A stretch of 64,000 bases of DNA, from IMG/VR virus record IMGVR_UViG_3300010391_000021, positions 1-64,000 of that record, one strand, 5' to 3'. Below the pieces are notes generated by a model, which saw nothing but the letters and a program-made list of their open reading frames with translations, did not search any database and had not been told where the DNA came from. This DNA is from a virus. This document shows, piece after piece, positions 24,295 through 30,917 of this stretch. The position numbers and the translations under genes were made by a program. Positions within the stretch are counted from its first letter, which is position 1, and the number at the start of each line of letters is the position of its first letter.

Positions 24295-26857
24295 ATGGCT
24301 TTTTCACCGGCTAAATGGTAAGCTGGCCGGATTAAATCTTGCCAAATCGGTGAACATCTGGTATAATTAATACTAGACAATACCGAGGAAACCTTATGAA
24401 CAATACAAACAAATGGTCGTATCTGGCCGGAGTATTCGATGGAGAGGGGTCTGTAGGAATTGCGATTCATAAACTCAATTCTTCAACCCATCTTGTTATT
24501 TCTCTTTCAAGCACCAATATCGAACTGATGGAATGGTGCATAAAACATTTTGGGGGTGTCTACTATACGCAAAGTCGGGGAACTCACCGAATTGAATATA
24601 AATGGATGCCAAAAGGAAAGAAAAACCGAGAAGTTTTTTTTCTCGGAATTCTTCCATATCTCATCATTAAGAGAAAACAAGTTTTATTGGCCTTGGAATA
24701 TGATAGGCTAGGTTCTCACAATCCCGAAGCACGAACAAAAATGCGAGAACAGATGCTCTCTTTCAACAAGGGTTCTGTAGAGACTAATACGCAAGACGCG
24801 GCTCCCGCCGTGATGATCGAGTCCGAACTCATTGGGGACAATGAGAGTGCACCGGATGTGAATCCGGGTTTTGATTGGGCCGCTTTGCAGCGACTCAGAC
24901 AAATTTAGCCTAAACACCGTTAGGCAATAACCAGTCAAATCTGCCTCAGTCTACTGTGCGCTATTATGACAAAAAGTTCCGCGAGAACTTGAAGGCACAG
25001 ACCCCCTTCGTCGCTTGCTCCGAACGTTTGGACCTACCGATGAAGAGTGGCAACCAGTATAACATGTATTTGTACGTTCCTCTGGCCGCGAATACTTCGC
25101 AGACCACGGAAGGTACTGTAGGTAGTTCCGTTTCGGTTAGCGTTCTGAATACTTCGGCCACGATTGGCGAATACGCAGACTACGCCAACTTCTCTTCGCT
25201 GTCCCTCGCAACTGCGATTGACAACACCGTAGAGAACGTTGCCCGCGAAATGGCGTATCGTCTGGGTGAATCTCTGTCCGCTCTCGTCCGCGCAACTGCT
25301 GACGGCGCGAATACGGTTGACTCAAGCGTTCGCACTTTGCTATCCGCGACAAGCACCACGAGTTTCACAACTCTGTCGCTGACCTACATCCGTAACGCCG
25401 TCCAGAGTTTGGCCGGTCGTTCGGTTCGCCCGTTCGATGAGGCTTCCAAAGCGTATGCTGGCGTTATCCATTTCTAAAAGGGTGGATATAAAACTTGACT
25501 AAATCGGTGGACATCTATATAATATAGACAATACCGAGGTAAGGTCCAATGTTTCAAATAGACAAGACAAAATGCTCGTATCTGGGCGGCTTGGTTGATG
25601 GTGAGGGCAATATTTGCATCTGGCGTACCGAATCCCGTGCGCATGATTATAAAGTCTCTGGAAAGACCTATGGGTCCTTCAATTTGAGGCTGCATATTGC
25701 AAACACCAGCTTAACACTCATGAAATGGTTAGTCTCGAATTTTGGCGGTGTTTATCACTGCAAAAGAGAAGCCACAGATAAGCATGCAACTGCTTATGAA
25801 TGGCGTCCAAAAGGCGAGGGAAACACAAAACGTACTCTTCTGGCGATTTTGCCTTATCTCGTGATTAAACGAGAGCAAGCAATTCTGGCACTCAAATATA
25901 TTGATCTGCCACAACAAGCGCCCAAAGAACGTGAACTAATCTACCAACGCATGAGACAGCTAAACCAAAAAGGACCCAAAACCGTAACGACTAATACGTC
26001 AAGCCCTGATGAAAGTCAGGTGAAGATAGAGTCTGATCTCATAGGCGACTATGAGTGTGACCCTGCGGTGACGCAGGACTCCTAAACAAAAATACCTTTC
26101 GCCCTTGGCGATGTGCTGGCAGACAACAGCAACGACAGCCCTATCGACATTTTGAAGCGCACCCCGCAAGGTTATGCTCGTTTGGATGAAATTATCTCAA
26201 CCGACCTAACCGAAGTCATCAACTTCCCGACTTCCGGCGTAAGTTTCTTCCAGTCGAACCTCGTAACCACGACTGCCAATTATAATGACGGAACGCACGG
26301 CGCTGTTACTGGCCTGACCGCGCTTCGGACTTATATCTTCGGCAGAGATGGCATCTACAGCATCAACCTTGGTGCTCAGGGTGACACGGGCTTTGGCGAC
26401 GGCGAATGGCGCAATATTCGCTGCAATATCGTTCAGAACGCTGAACCGAGCGTCGCTGATCCTAGCGGGCTGATCCCAGGTTGGACTTCGTATCGTGTAC
26501 ATTTTACGACCTCGCTTGGGCCAGACACCACAATTCGTATGAGACAGCTAGATGCCGCCAGCGCAATAAGTTAATTGTTTTCAGCCAATTACAACTGAAT
26601 ACATTTTACTATTACGCACGGAAACCTAATGCGAATTTAAAACTTGACCTGATTGACTTGAAACCTGAAATGGCAACAAGGCGGAACCCGAAAGGGACCG
26701 TGAGAGACTAAGCGGTCGAGCGCCGAAAGGTGATGCGATAGTCCGAACATACGGGAACAAAACCGTATGAGGTTGGCAGAAATGACCAATCTCAACAGCG
26801 TAAGTTGTTGATAACAGGGCGATTAGGGAAATCGACGCAGCCAGCGCAATTTCGTAA
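24295..26857 (+). CDS. Major capsid protein (N4-gp56-like), split by three group I introns
   Basis: Exons by P1/P10 pairing: 24295-24312, about 24923-25471, 26095-26538 and 26822-26857. Joined, they give about 348 residues in one frame, with every junction between codons. The product resembles N4-gp56-family capsid proteins: STVRYYDKKFRENLKAQTPF near the start, then AGVIH-PFALGDVLAD spanning the second junction, where His-Pro is the family's usual pair. It follows scaffold and GNAT genes and a structured leader. The unspliced message stops after eight codons at 24319, so intron 1 must be removed to make capsid. Confidence 0.85.
24339..24367 (+). promoter_or_regulatory. Sigma70-like promoter inside intron 1
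   Basis: TTGCCA (24339-24344), 17 bases, TATAAT (24362-24367). It lies 29 bases upstream of the endonuclease start and overlaps the 5' structured part of the ribozyme. Intron 2 has the equivalent element. Confidence 0.65.
24396..24908 (+). CDS. LAGLIDADG homing endonuclease (intron 1)
   Basis: A 170-residue protein with one clear LAGLIDADG motif near the start (SYLAGVFDGEGSVGI), followed by LMEWCIKHFGGVYY and FFLGILPYLIIKRKQVLLAL, which is the second-helix region. A single motif suggests a homodimer. GAGGAA precedes the ATG. It is clearly related to the intron 2 protein. The last 40 or so codons run through ribozyme elements P7 to P9.1, so the same bases encode protein and catalytic RNA. Confidence 0.85.
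   Translation: MNNTNKWSYLAGVFDGEGSVGIAIHKLNSSTHLVISLSSTNIELMEWCIKHFGGVYYTQSRGTHRIEYKWMPKGKKNREVFFLGILPYLIIKRKQVLLALEYDRLGSHNPEARTKMREQMLSFNKGSVETNTQDAAPAVMIESELIGDNESAPDVNPGFDWAALQRLRQI
24923..25471 (+). CDS. Major capsid protein, exon 2
   Basis: This exon encodes capsid residues 7 to about 189, including VRYYDKKFRENL, a SERLDLPMKSGN strand and the AYAGVIH segment that ends it. The exact first base depends on the intron 1 splice site (24920 or 24923); the frame is certain. The 3' end after CAT at 25471 is fixed by the P1 pairing of intron 2. Without splicing the frame would run on only to a TAA at 25475. Confidence 0.8.
25495..25523 (+). promoter_or_regulatory. Sigma70-like promoter inside intron 2
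   Basis: TTGACT (25495-25500), 17 bases, then a perfect TATAAT (25518-25523), 26 bases upstream of the endonuclease ATG. It is placed exactly like the promoter in intron 1 and overlaps the ribozyme's 5' stem. Confidence 0.7.
25549..26085 (+). CDS. LAGLIDADG homing endonuclease (intron 2)
   Basis: A 178-residue relative of the intron 1 enzyme. SYLGGLVDGEGNICI is the LAGLIDADG motif, followed by LMKWLVSNFGGVYH and LLAILPYLVIKREQAILALKY. It would cut intron-less capsid genes at the exon 2/exon 3 junction and promote intron copying. GAGGTAAGG precedes the ATG. The C-terminal 35 codons overlap P7 to P9.1 of the ribozyme. The stop lies nine bases before the 3' splice site. Confidence 0.85.
   Translation: MFQIDKTKCSYLGGLVDGEGNICIWRTESRAHDYKVSGKTYGSFNLRLHIANTSLTLMKWLVSNFGGVYHCKREATDKHATAYEWRPKGEGNTKRTLLAILPYLVIKREQAILALKYIDLPQQAPKERELIYQRMRQLNQKGPKTVTTNTSSPDESQVKIESDLIGDYECDPAVTQDS
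26095..26538 (+). CDS. Major capsid protein, exon 3
   Basis: It encodes capsid residues of the C-terminal half, from PFALGDVLAD through PQGYARLDEI, LRTYIFGRDGIYSINL and a late VHFTTSLGPDTTIR. The exon ends after CGT at 26538, set by P1 of intron 3. Reading on without splicing gives 11 more codons and a TAA at 26572 that mimic the true C-terminus encoded by exon 4. Confidence 0.85.
26539..26821 (+). ncRNA. ORF-less group I intron 3 with duplicated capsid C-terminus
   Basis: Exon AAUUCGU (26532-26538) pairs with GCGAAUU (26631-26637) as P1. The adjoining CCUAAU (26625-26630) pairs with exon 4 AUUAGG (26822-26827) as P10, so both splice sites are fixed by one continuous guide. The intron ends in G. 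P7 strands GACTA (26706-26710) and TAGTC (26739-26743) are clear. The first 36 intron bases form part of a 92-base P1 loop and encode MRQLDAASAIS plus stop, nearly identical to exon 4. No endonuclease is present. Bases 26858-26974 downstream hold only a promoter and hairpin. Confidence 0.85.
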
Positions 26858-26865
26858 GATTTTGC

Positions 26866-26894
26866 TTGACACTGCGTTAGTTCTTTGATACACT
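26866..26894 (+). promoter_or_regulatory. Sigma70-like promoter after the capsid gene
   Basis: TTGACA (26866-26871), 17 bases, TACACT (26889-26894). It lies nine bases after the capsid stop and would drive the small genes that follow. Confidence 0.55.
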
Positions 26895-26919
26895 ATTGTT
26901 GATGCATCAAATTGGAAAA

Positions 26920-26946
26920 GAGGCGGGTGCCTTCATCATCCGCCTC
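26920..26946 (+). promoter_or_regulatory. Hairpin GAGGCGG/CCGCCTC
   Basis: A seven-bp G/C-rich stem with a 13-base loop follows the promoter. There is no U-tract, so it is more likely a leader structure than an intrinsic terminator. Confidence 0.4.
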
Positions 26947-26974
26947 CGATCCGATTCCCTATGAAGGAGGGAAC

Positions 26975-27091
26975 ATGATAGGTGAAAAATATTTTAGATA
27001 TGAAGTTTTGATGTTTGCTTGGAAAGAAAAACAACAAAGATATTATTTATGTGTTTGTGAATGCGGCGCGTTGCGATGCGCGGCGGTTTGA
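26975..27091 (+). CDS. Short CxC protein, possibly a truncated AP2/HNH start
   Basis: A 38-residue protein with an excellent ribosome binding site (GAAGGAGGG). YYLCVCECGALR matches the cysteine-rich beginning of AP2-type homing endonuclease proteins (xCxCxCG), but the rest of such a protein is absent. It may be a remnant next to the intron-rich capsid gene. Confidence 0.4.
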   Translation: MIGEKYFRYEVLMFAWKEKQQRYYLCVCECGALRCAAV

Positions 27092-27123
27092 TATACTAAT
27101 AATTGTATAAATTGCGAGGCAAA

Positions 27124-27303
27124 ATGGTAAACGATACTACAACTGGCGAGAACATCTCAATCAACCCGAACTACGTTCCACAACAGCAGCATGTTTGTCC
27201 CAACTGCGGATTCTGCCCATGTTGCGGACGAAGGGCTGTTCAGCCCTATCCAGTATTTCAACCGCCGGGTTACTTCCTTTTCCTCCGGAACTCAAAACAT
27301 TAA
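27124..27303 (+). CDS. Small zinc-ribbon protein
   Basis: A 59-residue protein with CPNCGFCPCCGRRAVQ, two adjacent CxxC pairs forming a compact zinc site, and a proline- and aromatic-rich tail. GCGAGG lies before the ATG. Similar tiny zinc proteins are frequent beside phage capsid genes. Function unknown. Confidence 0.55.
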   Translation: MVNDTTTGENISINPNYVPQQQHVCPNCGFCPCCGRRAVQPYPVFQPPGYFLFLRNSKH

Positions 27304-27319
27304 TTAATTGCGCGGCAGG

Positions 27320-27348
27320 ACGACACTAACCTTATCTAAGGAAACAAC
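27320..27348 (+). promoter_or_regulatory. Candidate late promoter box
   Basis: CACTAACCTTATCTAAGGAAAC resembles the CTAAYCTAT boxes upstream of other virion genes and also supplies the ribosome binding site AAGGA. Confidence 0.3.
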
Positions 27349-27729
27349 ATGGCAATCACCCAGATTCTCGTTGCTTCGCCCGCAAATGAAAACATCTTCA
27401 CCGATACCGCAATGGGCGCGACAATTGACGCCGTAAAAGCGTCTTCCGCTACCGTGTATTATGTTCAGGTGGATAATTCTGCAAATGGCGCGGCAAGTTA
27501 TGTAAAACTGTATAATGTCGCCAGCGGCAGCGTTGTGGTTGGAACCACGGTTCCCGATCAAGTCATCTTTGTTCCAGGAAATGCCAGAGTGACCGAGGTT
27601 TATACTACGGTTGCGGCCCCCGGCAAAGCGTTTGGAACCGCCCTCAGCGCGGCTTGCACGACCGCTGGAGGCACGGCGGGAAACACAGGTCCGAGTTCTT
27701 CAGTTGTTGTTACGATTGTGTACGCATAA
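27349..27729 (+). CDS. Putative virion protein (decoration-like)
   Basis: A 126-residue protein rich in alanine, valine, threonine and glycine with strand-forming character throughout and very few charged residues. It follows the capsid gene with its own leader. Size, composition and position suggest a capsid decoration or head-completion protein, but no family was identified. Confidence 0.5.
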   Translation: MAITQILVASPANENIFTDTAMGATIDAVKASSATVYYVQVDNSANGAASYVKLYNVASGSVVVGTTVPDQVIFVPGNARVTEVYTTVAAPGKAFGTALSAACTTAGGTAGNTGPSSSVVVTIVYA

Positions 27730-27738
27730 GAGGCGAAA

Positions 27739-27990
27739 TTGCGCGGCAGGCCACAAGGAAGCAAGAACAAATCGAAGTGTTCAGTTCCGGACAATGTTCA
27801 CGTATCGTGTACAAACTCCCCGCTTGAACAACATGTCGGCAAGGTAGTCGGCTACTATTTAGAAGGAGAGCGGGCCGGGTATTTGCTATCCTACACGGAT
27901 ACAAAAGCCAAGGTCAAGCCTATTGCCGCGTATAAAGGCGTCTCCCCGCATTCTGTAACCGTCCCGATTGGGCACTTGACGATACTATGA
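27739..27990 (+). CDS. Hypothetical basic protein
   Basis: An 83-residue protein beginning at TTG with AAGAGGCG upstream. The start MRGRPQGSKNKSK is an AT-hook-like basic opening seen in many small phage DNA-associated proteins; the remainder forms strands. It carries a copy of the 14-bp dyad. The end overlaps the next gene. Confidence 0.5.
   Translation: MRGRPQGSKNKSKCSVPDNVHVSCTNSPLEQHVGKVVGYYLEGERAGYLLSYTDTKAKVKPIAAYKGVSPHSVTVPIGHLTIL
27779..27792 (+). repeat. 14-bp dyad motif copy 4
   Basis: GTTCAGTTCCGGAC matches GTYCRG-WW-CYGRAC, within the gene at 27739. Confidence 0.8.
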
Positions 27991-28193
27991 CTCCTCTGGA
28001 CAAATTCTTCTTTGGATTCAAGATTGTTACACTGTACTTAGGCGGGGCGCTCGGAATTGTCATTACGGCGTTGTCCATCTTAGCCTTTGGAACTCCGCTC
28101 GGATTCATCATGCTATTGCTCGGAATCGGATGTATGTGGTTTTCGTCCAATCTCAGTAAGACTCTAGCCGAAGAAATCAAAAAACAAGTTTAG
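27987..28193 (+). CDS. Small membrane protein with two membrane segments
   Basis: A 68-residue protein with hydrophobic stretches at about residues 14-34 and 37-53 and a charged C-terminal tail. The layout fits a holin or another small inner-membrane protein, yet it lies away from recognised lysis genes. ATGA overlap upstream. Confidence 0.5.
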   Translation: MTPLDKFFFGFKIVTLYLGGALGIVITALSILAFGTPLGFIMLLLGIGCMWFSSNLSKTLAEEIKKQV

Positions 28194-28242
28194 TGTCCCT
28201 AAAGAACACGCGGTCGGATTACCAACTGTTCAGACGGACAAC

Positions 28243-28311
28243 ATGCGGGTGGTAGTTGATGGCCAGAACACCTTCCGCGTCGGCTCTGTAGCGACCGATC
28301 ACCGTCTATAG
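28243..28311 (+). pseudogene. Short protein-like remnant
   Basis: Between 28165 and 28311 one frame reads protein-like (HAVGLPTVQTDNMRVVVDGQ), with an ATG at 28243 giving 22 residues to a TAG. There is no convincing ribosome binding site. It is probably a gene remnant, or a very small gene. Confidence 0.25.
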
Positions 28312-28338
28312 ATGTCCGATTTCTTTTCGGGAGGCAAC

Positions 28339-28434
28339 ATGTGGTATCAGACTTGTCCGTGTTGCCTTCGTTTTCTCTGTAAAAAATCTCTAAAAGAATC
28401 TATTCGTTGTTTGTGCGGGTTTTTATGGCCGTAA
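28339..28434 (+). CDS. Tiny Cys-rich protein
   Basis: A 31-residue protein preceded by GGGAGG. Cysteines in CPCC, FLCKK and RCLCG could form a zinc knuckle. Its end overlaps the next start by ten bases. Function unknown. Confidence 0.4.
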   Translation: MWYQTCPCCLRFLCKKSLKESIRCLCGFLWP

Positions 28435-28601
28435 CTATTCAAGATTTTATAAAATCATTGCGGCGCAATCCCGATCCTCTAACAACCTTCGTCCCCGAAG
28501 ACAATCCCCAAATTACTCTTGATTTTTGTATTTGGCTGCATCGCAACTTCAATGAACTGGTGAAAGAAAATGAGACGATTAAATTGGACAGCGGTTTTTG
28601 A
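28425..28601 (+). CDS. Hypothetical protein
   Basis: A 58-residue acidic helical protein. The start overlaps the tiny cysteine-rich gene and the end overlaps the next membrane protein, which supports coding. No motif was recognised. Confidence 0.45.
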   Translation: MAVTIQDFIKSLRRNPDPLTTFVPEDNPQITLDFCIWLHRNFNELVKENETIKLDSGF

Positions 28602-28695
28602 GCGCATTATTGCTGGTGTTATTAGCGGCGTGGTAAGTGGAATTATCGTAGGTGCGATTGTATTTTTCTCGCGGTTCCATTGGGGGGTAAAATGA
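28570..28695 (+). CDS. Small membrane protein
   Basis: A 41-residue protein with one glycine/valine/isoleucine-rich membrane helix (residues 13-34, GVISGVVSGIIVGAIVFF). The stop overlaps the next ATG. The GxxxG-like pattern favours helix packing. Function unknown. Confidence 0.5.
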   Translation: MRRLNWTAVFERIIAGVISGVVSGIIVGAIVFFSRFHWGVK

Positions 28696-29279
28696 CTAAA
28701 CCCCGTTGGGAGTCTTATGCTGATGAAATTATAGGCAAAGACACGCCCGAGATGGAAGCCGCAATCGCTGAATATGCGAAAAATAGATACGAGGGAAAAA
28801 GTTCTTCGCAAAACGAAGAAGAACTTGCCCGATGGAAAGAAGGAAATTCTGAAATAGCTAAAGAATACCAATGGGTAAAGCCGGAAGAATACGCTGACGA
28901 AGCGGCGCGGGTTGGTCGCGTAATGAGTCACGAAGAGTTTATTAGAATTTTGAGAAATAAACTCCACCTTACGTGCTTTTATCGAGAGATGAATCATCCC
29001 CAAAAGATTGCATTATGGGCAACGAAAAGAGAAGGATTGGTCCCAGAAAGCGTTGGTTGGGTAAAGCGCGGACTCACCACCGAACTTTCTATCATGCGTT
29101 TTGACGATCACGGGGTTCCTGTGGATGAGAAGTTTAGAGGATGGCGCAGCGTTTTGATGAATTTAGTTATGAAAGGTTTTCTAAAAGAACATGATGTTCG
29201 TAAAGTATTCGGACGAGCTAAAGGGTCTTGTAGTGAAAAATACAATTCTTTTATGCAGCAATTTAGGACGGTAGTATGA
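28692..29279 (+). CDS. Hypothetical protein
   Basis: A 195-residue, mainly helical, charged protein. The middle reads HEEFIRILRNKLHLTCFYREMNHPQKIALWA and the C-terminal half has strand character. I do not recognise the family. ATGA overlaps join it to both neighbours. Confidence 0.55.
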   Translation: MTKPRWESYADEIIGKDTPEMEAAIAEYAKNRYEGKSSSQNEEELARWKEGNSEIAKEYQWVKPEEYADEAARVGRVMSHEEFIRILRNKLHLTCFYREMNHPQKIALWATKREGLVPESVGWVKRGLTTELSIMRFDDHGVPVDEKFRGWRSVLMNLVMKGFLKEHDVRKVFGRAKGSCSEKYNSFMQQFRTVV

Positions 29280-29734
29280 GACCCGGACGGCCTATAAAAG
29301 ATGGATATAAAATTTGTTACAAGTGTAATCAAAATCTTCCTGTATCAGAATACTATAAAGCCTCAAGACGAAAAGAAGGTTTAGAGGATTGGTGTAAAAA
29401 GTGCACCAAAGATCGCTCAAAAAGTTACTATAAAAAAAACAAAAGATGTCTAAAGAACTCTCAGCGTTTGCGTATATACGGAATCACAGAATCAGAATAT
29501 AAGAAGATTTTTGTATTACAAGGAGAATGTTGTGCCATTTGCTGGACAACGAACCCTAATAGTAAAGACTGGCACATAGATCACGATCATATAACCAATA
29601 AAGTTAGAGGTATTCTTTGCAGCGATTGTAACCGTCTATTGGGCGGAGCACGAGACAATCCAAACATTCTTAAACTCGGTATCAAATATTTAATGAAACC
29701 AGGAATCGTTGACATAGAGAGAGTTGTTGCATAA
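29276..29734 (+). CDS. Recombination endonuclease VII family protein
   Basis: A 152-residue protein with CYKCNQNLP, WCKKCTKDRS and the core CCAICW...WHIDHDHITNKVRGILCSDCNRLLGG, so both zinc pairs and the DHDH motif are intact. It is a paralogue of the protein at 11551. As a freestanding copy between structural genes it probably behaves as a mobile endonuclease. Confidence 0.85.
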   Translation: MRPGRPIKDGYKICYKCNQNLPVSEYYKASRRKEGLEDWCKKCTKDRSKSYYKKNKRCLKNSQRLRIYGITESEYKKIFVLQGECCAICWTTNPNSKDWHIDHDHITNKVRGILCSDCNRLLGGARDNPNILKLGIKYLMKPGIVDIERVVA

Positions 29735-30054
29735 TGACTTTACTATACTTAGTCGCGCTAATGCTGGATGGAATTGCGGGGTTTTTTGACGCGCATATTA
29801 CCGACATCGGCATTCGCAAAGGTGTCGCCGTAGAAGGCAACGAATTTATGACGAAGTTGTTCAGAACTGTACGACCCAAGTTCTGGCAAATCTCAGTTTA
29901 TAACTTTGGCCAGACGGCCTTACTTTCGGTTCCGGGAGTATTCGGTATTGTTTATAACAACAACCCCTTGATTTTCCTCAGCGCCGTCATGTTGTCTACA
30001 GACGCCGCAGGACACGTAAAAGCATTCTTTGCGTGGAGAAAGTTGGGAGTCTAA
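29734..30054 (+). CDS. Membrane protein
   Basis: A 106-residue protein with about three membrane segments (residues 3-18, 53-72 and 76-95). Polar, conserved-looking residues fall between them (DAHITDIG, EGNEF). It contains a near-match to the 14-bp dyad at 29859. No family assigned; small membrane proteins of this kind are common in phages. Confidence 0.5.
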   Translation: MTLLYLVALMLDGIAGFFDAHITDIGIRKGVAVEGNEFMTKLFRTVRPKFWQISVYNFGQTALLSVPGVFGIVYNNNPLIFLSAVMLSTDAAGHVKAFFAWRKLGV

Positions 30055-30624
30055 TTGATCGTTTATAAGATAACGAATCTATTTTATGGGACTTCATATA
30101 TCGGAAAAACTGTTCACTCTTTAGAAAGAAGATGGATTCAACACCTAAGCGACGCTATTGCCGGAAGTGAATTTTACCTACATCGGGCAATAAGAAAATA
30201 TGGGCCGGATTCCTTCTCTAAGGAAATTATTTGCGAATGTGATAGTCAAGAACAGATGTCTGAAATTGAAAAATTTTGTATTATAGCCTTTGATACGAAA
30301 GCTCCTAGTGGCTACAACATGACAGATGGAGGAGATGGTCAATCTGGTCGGAGACATTCTCAAAAATCAAGAGATAAAATAGGCGAGGCTCAACGCGGAA
30401 GAAAACTACCAGAAGAGTGGAGAAATAAAATTAGTAAAGCATTAACTGGAATTGTTCGATCTTCCAAATTTTGTAAAGATTTAAGTAATCGATGGAAAGG
30501 TAAAACTAAGACGGAAGAACAAAGAAAAAAGATAAGCGAAACTTTAAAAGGACGAAAGCTGACAGAAGAACACAGAAAAAACATTGCAGCCGCCCAATTA
30601 GGAAAAAAGAGACCAAGAAAATGA
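30055..30624 (+). CDS. GIY-YIG homing endonuclease with NUMOD3 repeats
   Basis: A 189-residue protein starting at TTG. VYKITNLFYGTSYIGKT is the GIY-YIG motif at residues 2-18, followed by SLERRWIQHL with the catalytic arginine and a glutamate in the first 90 residues. The C-terminal half has several NUMOD3 DNA-binding repeats (SQKSRDKIGEAQRGRK, TEEQRKKISETLKGRK, TEEHRKNIAAAQLGKK). It is a freestanding mobile endonuclease inserted among virion genes. Confidence 0.9.
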   Translation: MIVYKITNLFYGTSYIGKTVHSLERRWIQHLSDAIAGSEFYLHRAIRKYGPDSFSKEIICECDSQEQMSEIEKFCIIAFDTKAPSGYNMTDGGDGQSGRRHSQKSRDKIGEAQRGRKLPEEWRNKISKALTGIVRSSKFCKDLSNRWKGKTKTEEQRKKISETLKGRKLTEEHRKNIAAAQLGKKRPRK

Positions 30625-30884
30625 CATATCAAACTCAGGATAGTAGATTGGCTGCGTTTTTTCTTATTAATGGAATTCCCTTCGAGGGAACTGAAACACG
30701 CTGCCAAGAGGAAGACGACAGAGTTCTCTTGAGATTTCGGATTGACGATGAAGAAAAATTCGCGCAATTAAAAAGAGACTTTTTTGAAGATGGATTAGTT
30801 CCCGCATTAGCTTTTGCAAATTCCATGAAATCAGTTATGCATTTAATTCGCGAGGCAAGGGAACTTGCCCGTGACGCCCGATAA
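30621..30884 (+). CDS. Hypothetical protein
   Basis: An 87-residue charged protein (ERVLLRFRIDDEEKFAQLKRDF-like pattern) overlapping the end of the GIY-YIG gene. No family was recognised. Confidence 0.45.
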   Translation: MTYQTQDSRLAAFFLINGIPFEGTETRCQEEDDRVLLRFRIDDEEKFAQLKRDFFEDGLVPALAFANSMKSVMHLIREARELARDAR

Positions 30885-30885
30885 C

Positions 30886-30917
30886 GAACCTTACCTATAC
30901 CATAATTGGAGAACACC
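30886..30917 (+). promoter_or_regulatory. Shared leader / candidate late promoter
   Basis: CTTACCTATA followed by CCATAATTGGAGA, the same 13-base block as before the scaffold gene at 22874. The block ends in a ribosome binding site. Confidence 0.4.

Larger units (their letters stand above)
24313..24922 (+). ncRNA. Group I intron 1 of the capsid gene
   Basis: The exon end CCGGCU can pair with GGCCGG (24325-24330) as a six-bp P1 with the required U-G pair. P7 strands GACTA (24782-24786) and AGTC (24820-24823), a P9 stem CTCATTG/CAATGAG and a GUGA-capped stem CCGGAT/ATCCGG are visible. The 3' end is less certain: after A24922, by comparison with intron 2 and a short P10, or after G24919. The intron contains a LAGLIDADG gene and its own promoter. 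Confidence 0.75.
25472..26094 (+). ncRNA. Group I intron 2 of the capsid gene
   Basis: The exon end UAUCCAU pairs with GUGGAUA (25482-25488) as a seven-bp P1, and AAAGG (25477-25481) pairs with CCUUU at the start of exon 3 (26095-26099) as P10. P7 strands are GACTA (25989-25993) and AGTC (26030-26033). P9 is CTCATAG-GCGA-CTATGAG and P9.1 is CCTGCG-GTGA-CGCAGG. These boundaries restore His-Pro in the capsid. The last intron base would then be A, not the near-universal G. Confidence 0.8.

Noticed and set aside
26481-26711. A 76-residue open frame across the capsid end and intron 3
   Set aside because: It runs in another frame through exon 3 and the ribozyme core and has no ribosome binding site.
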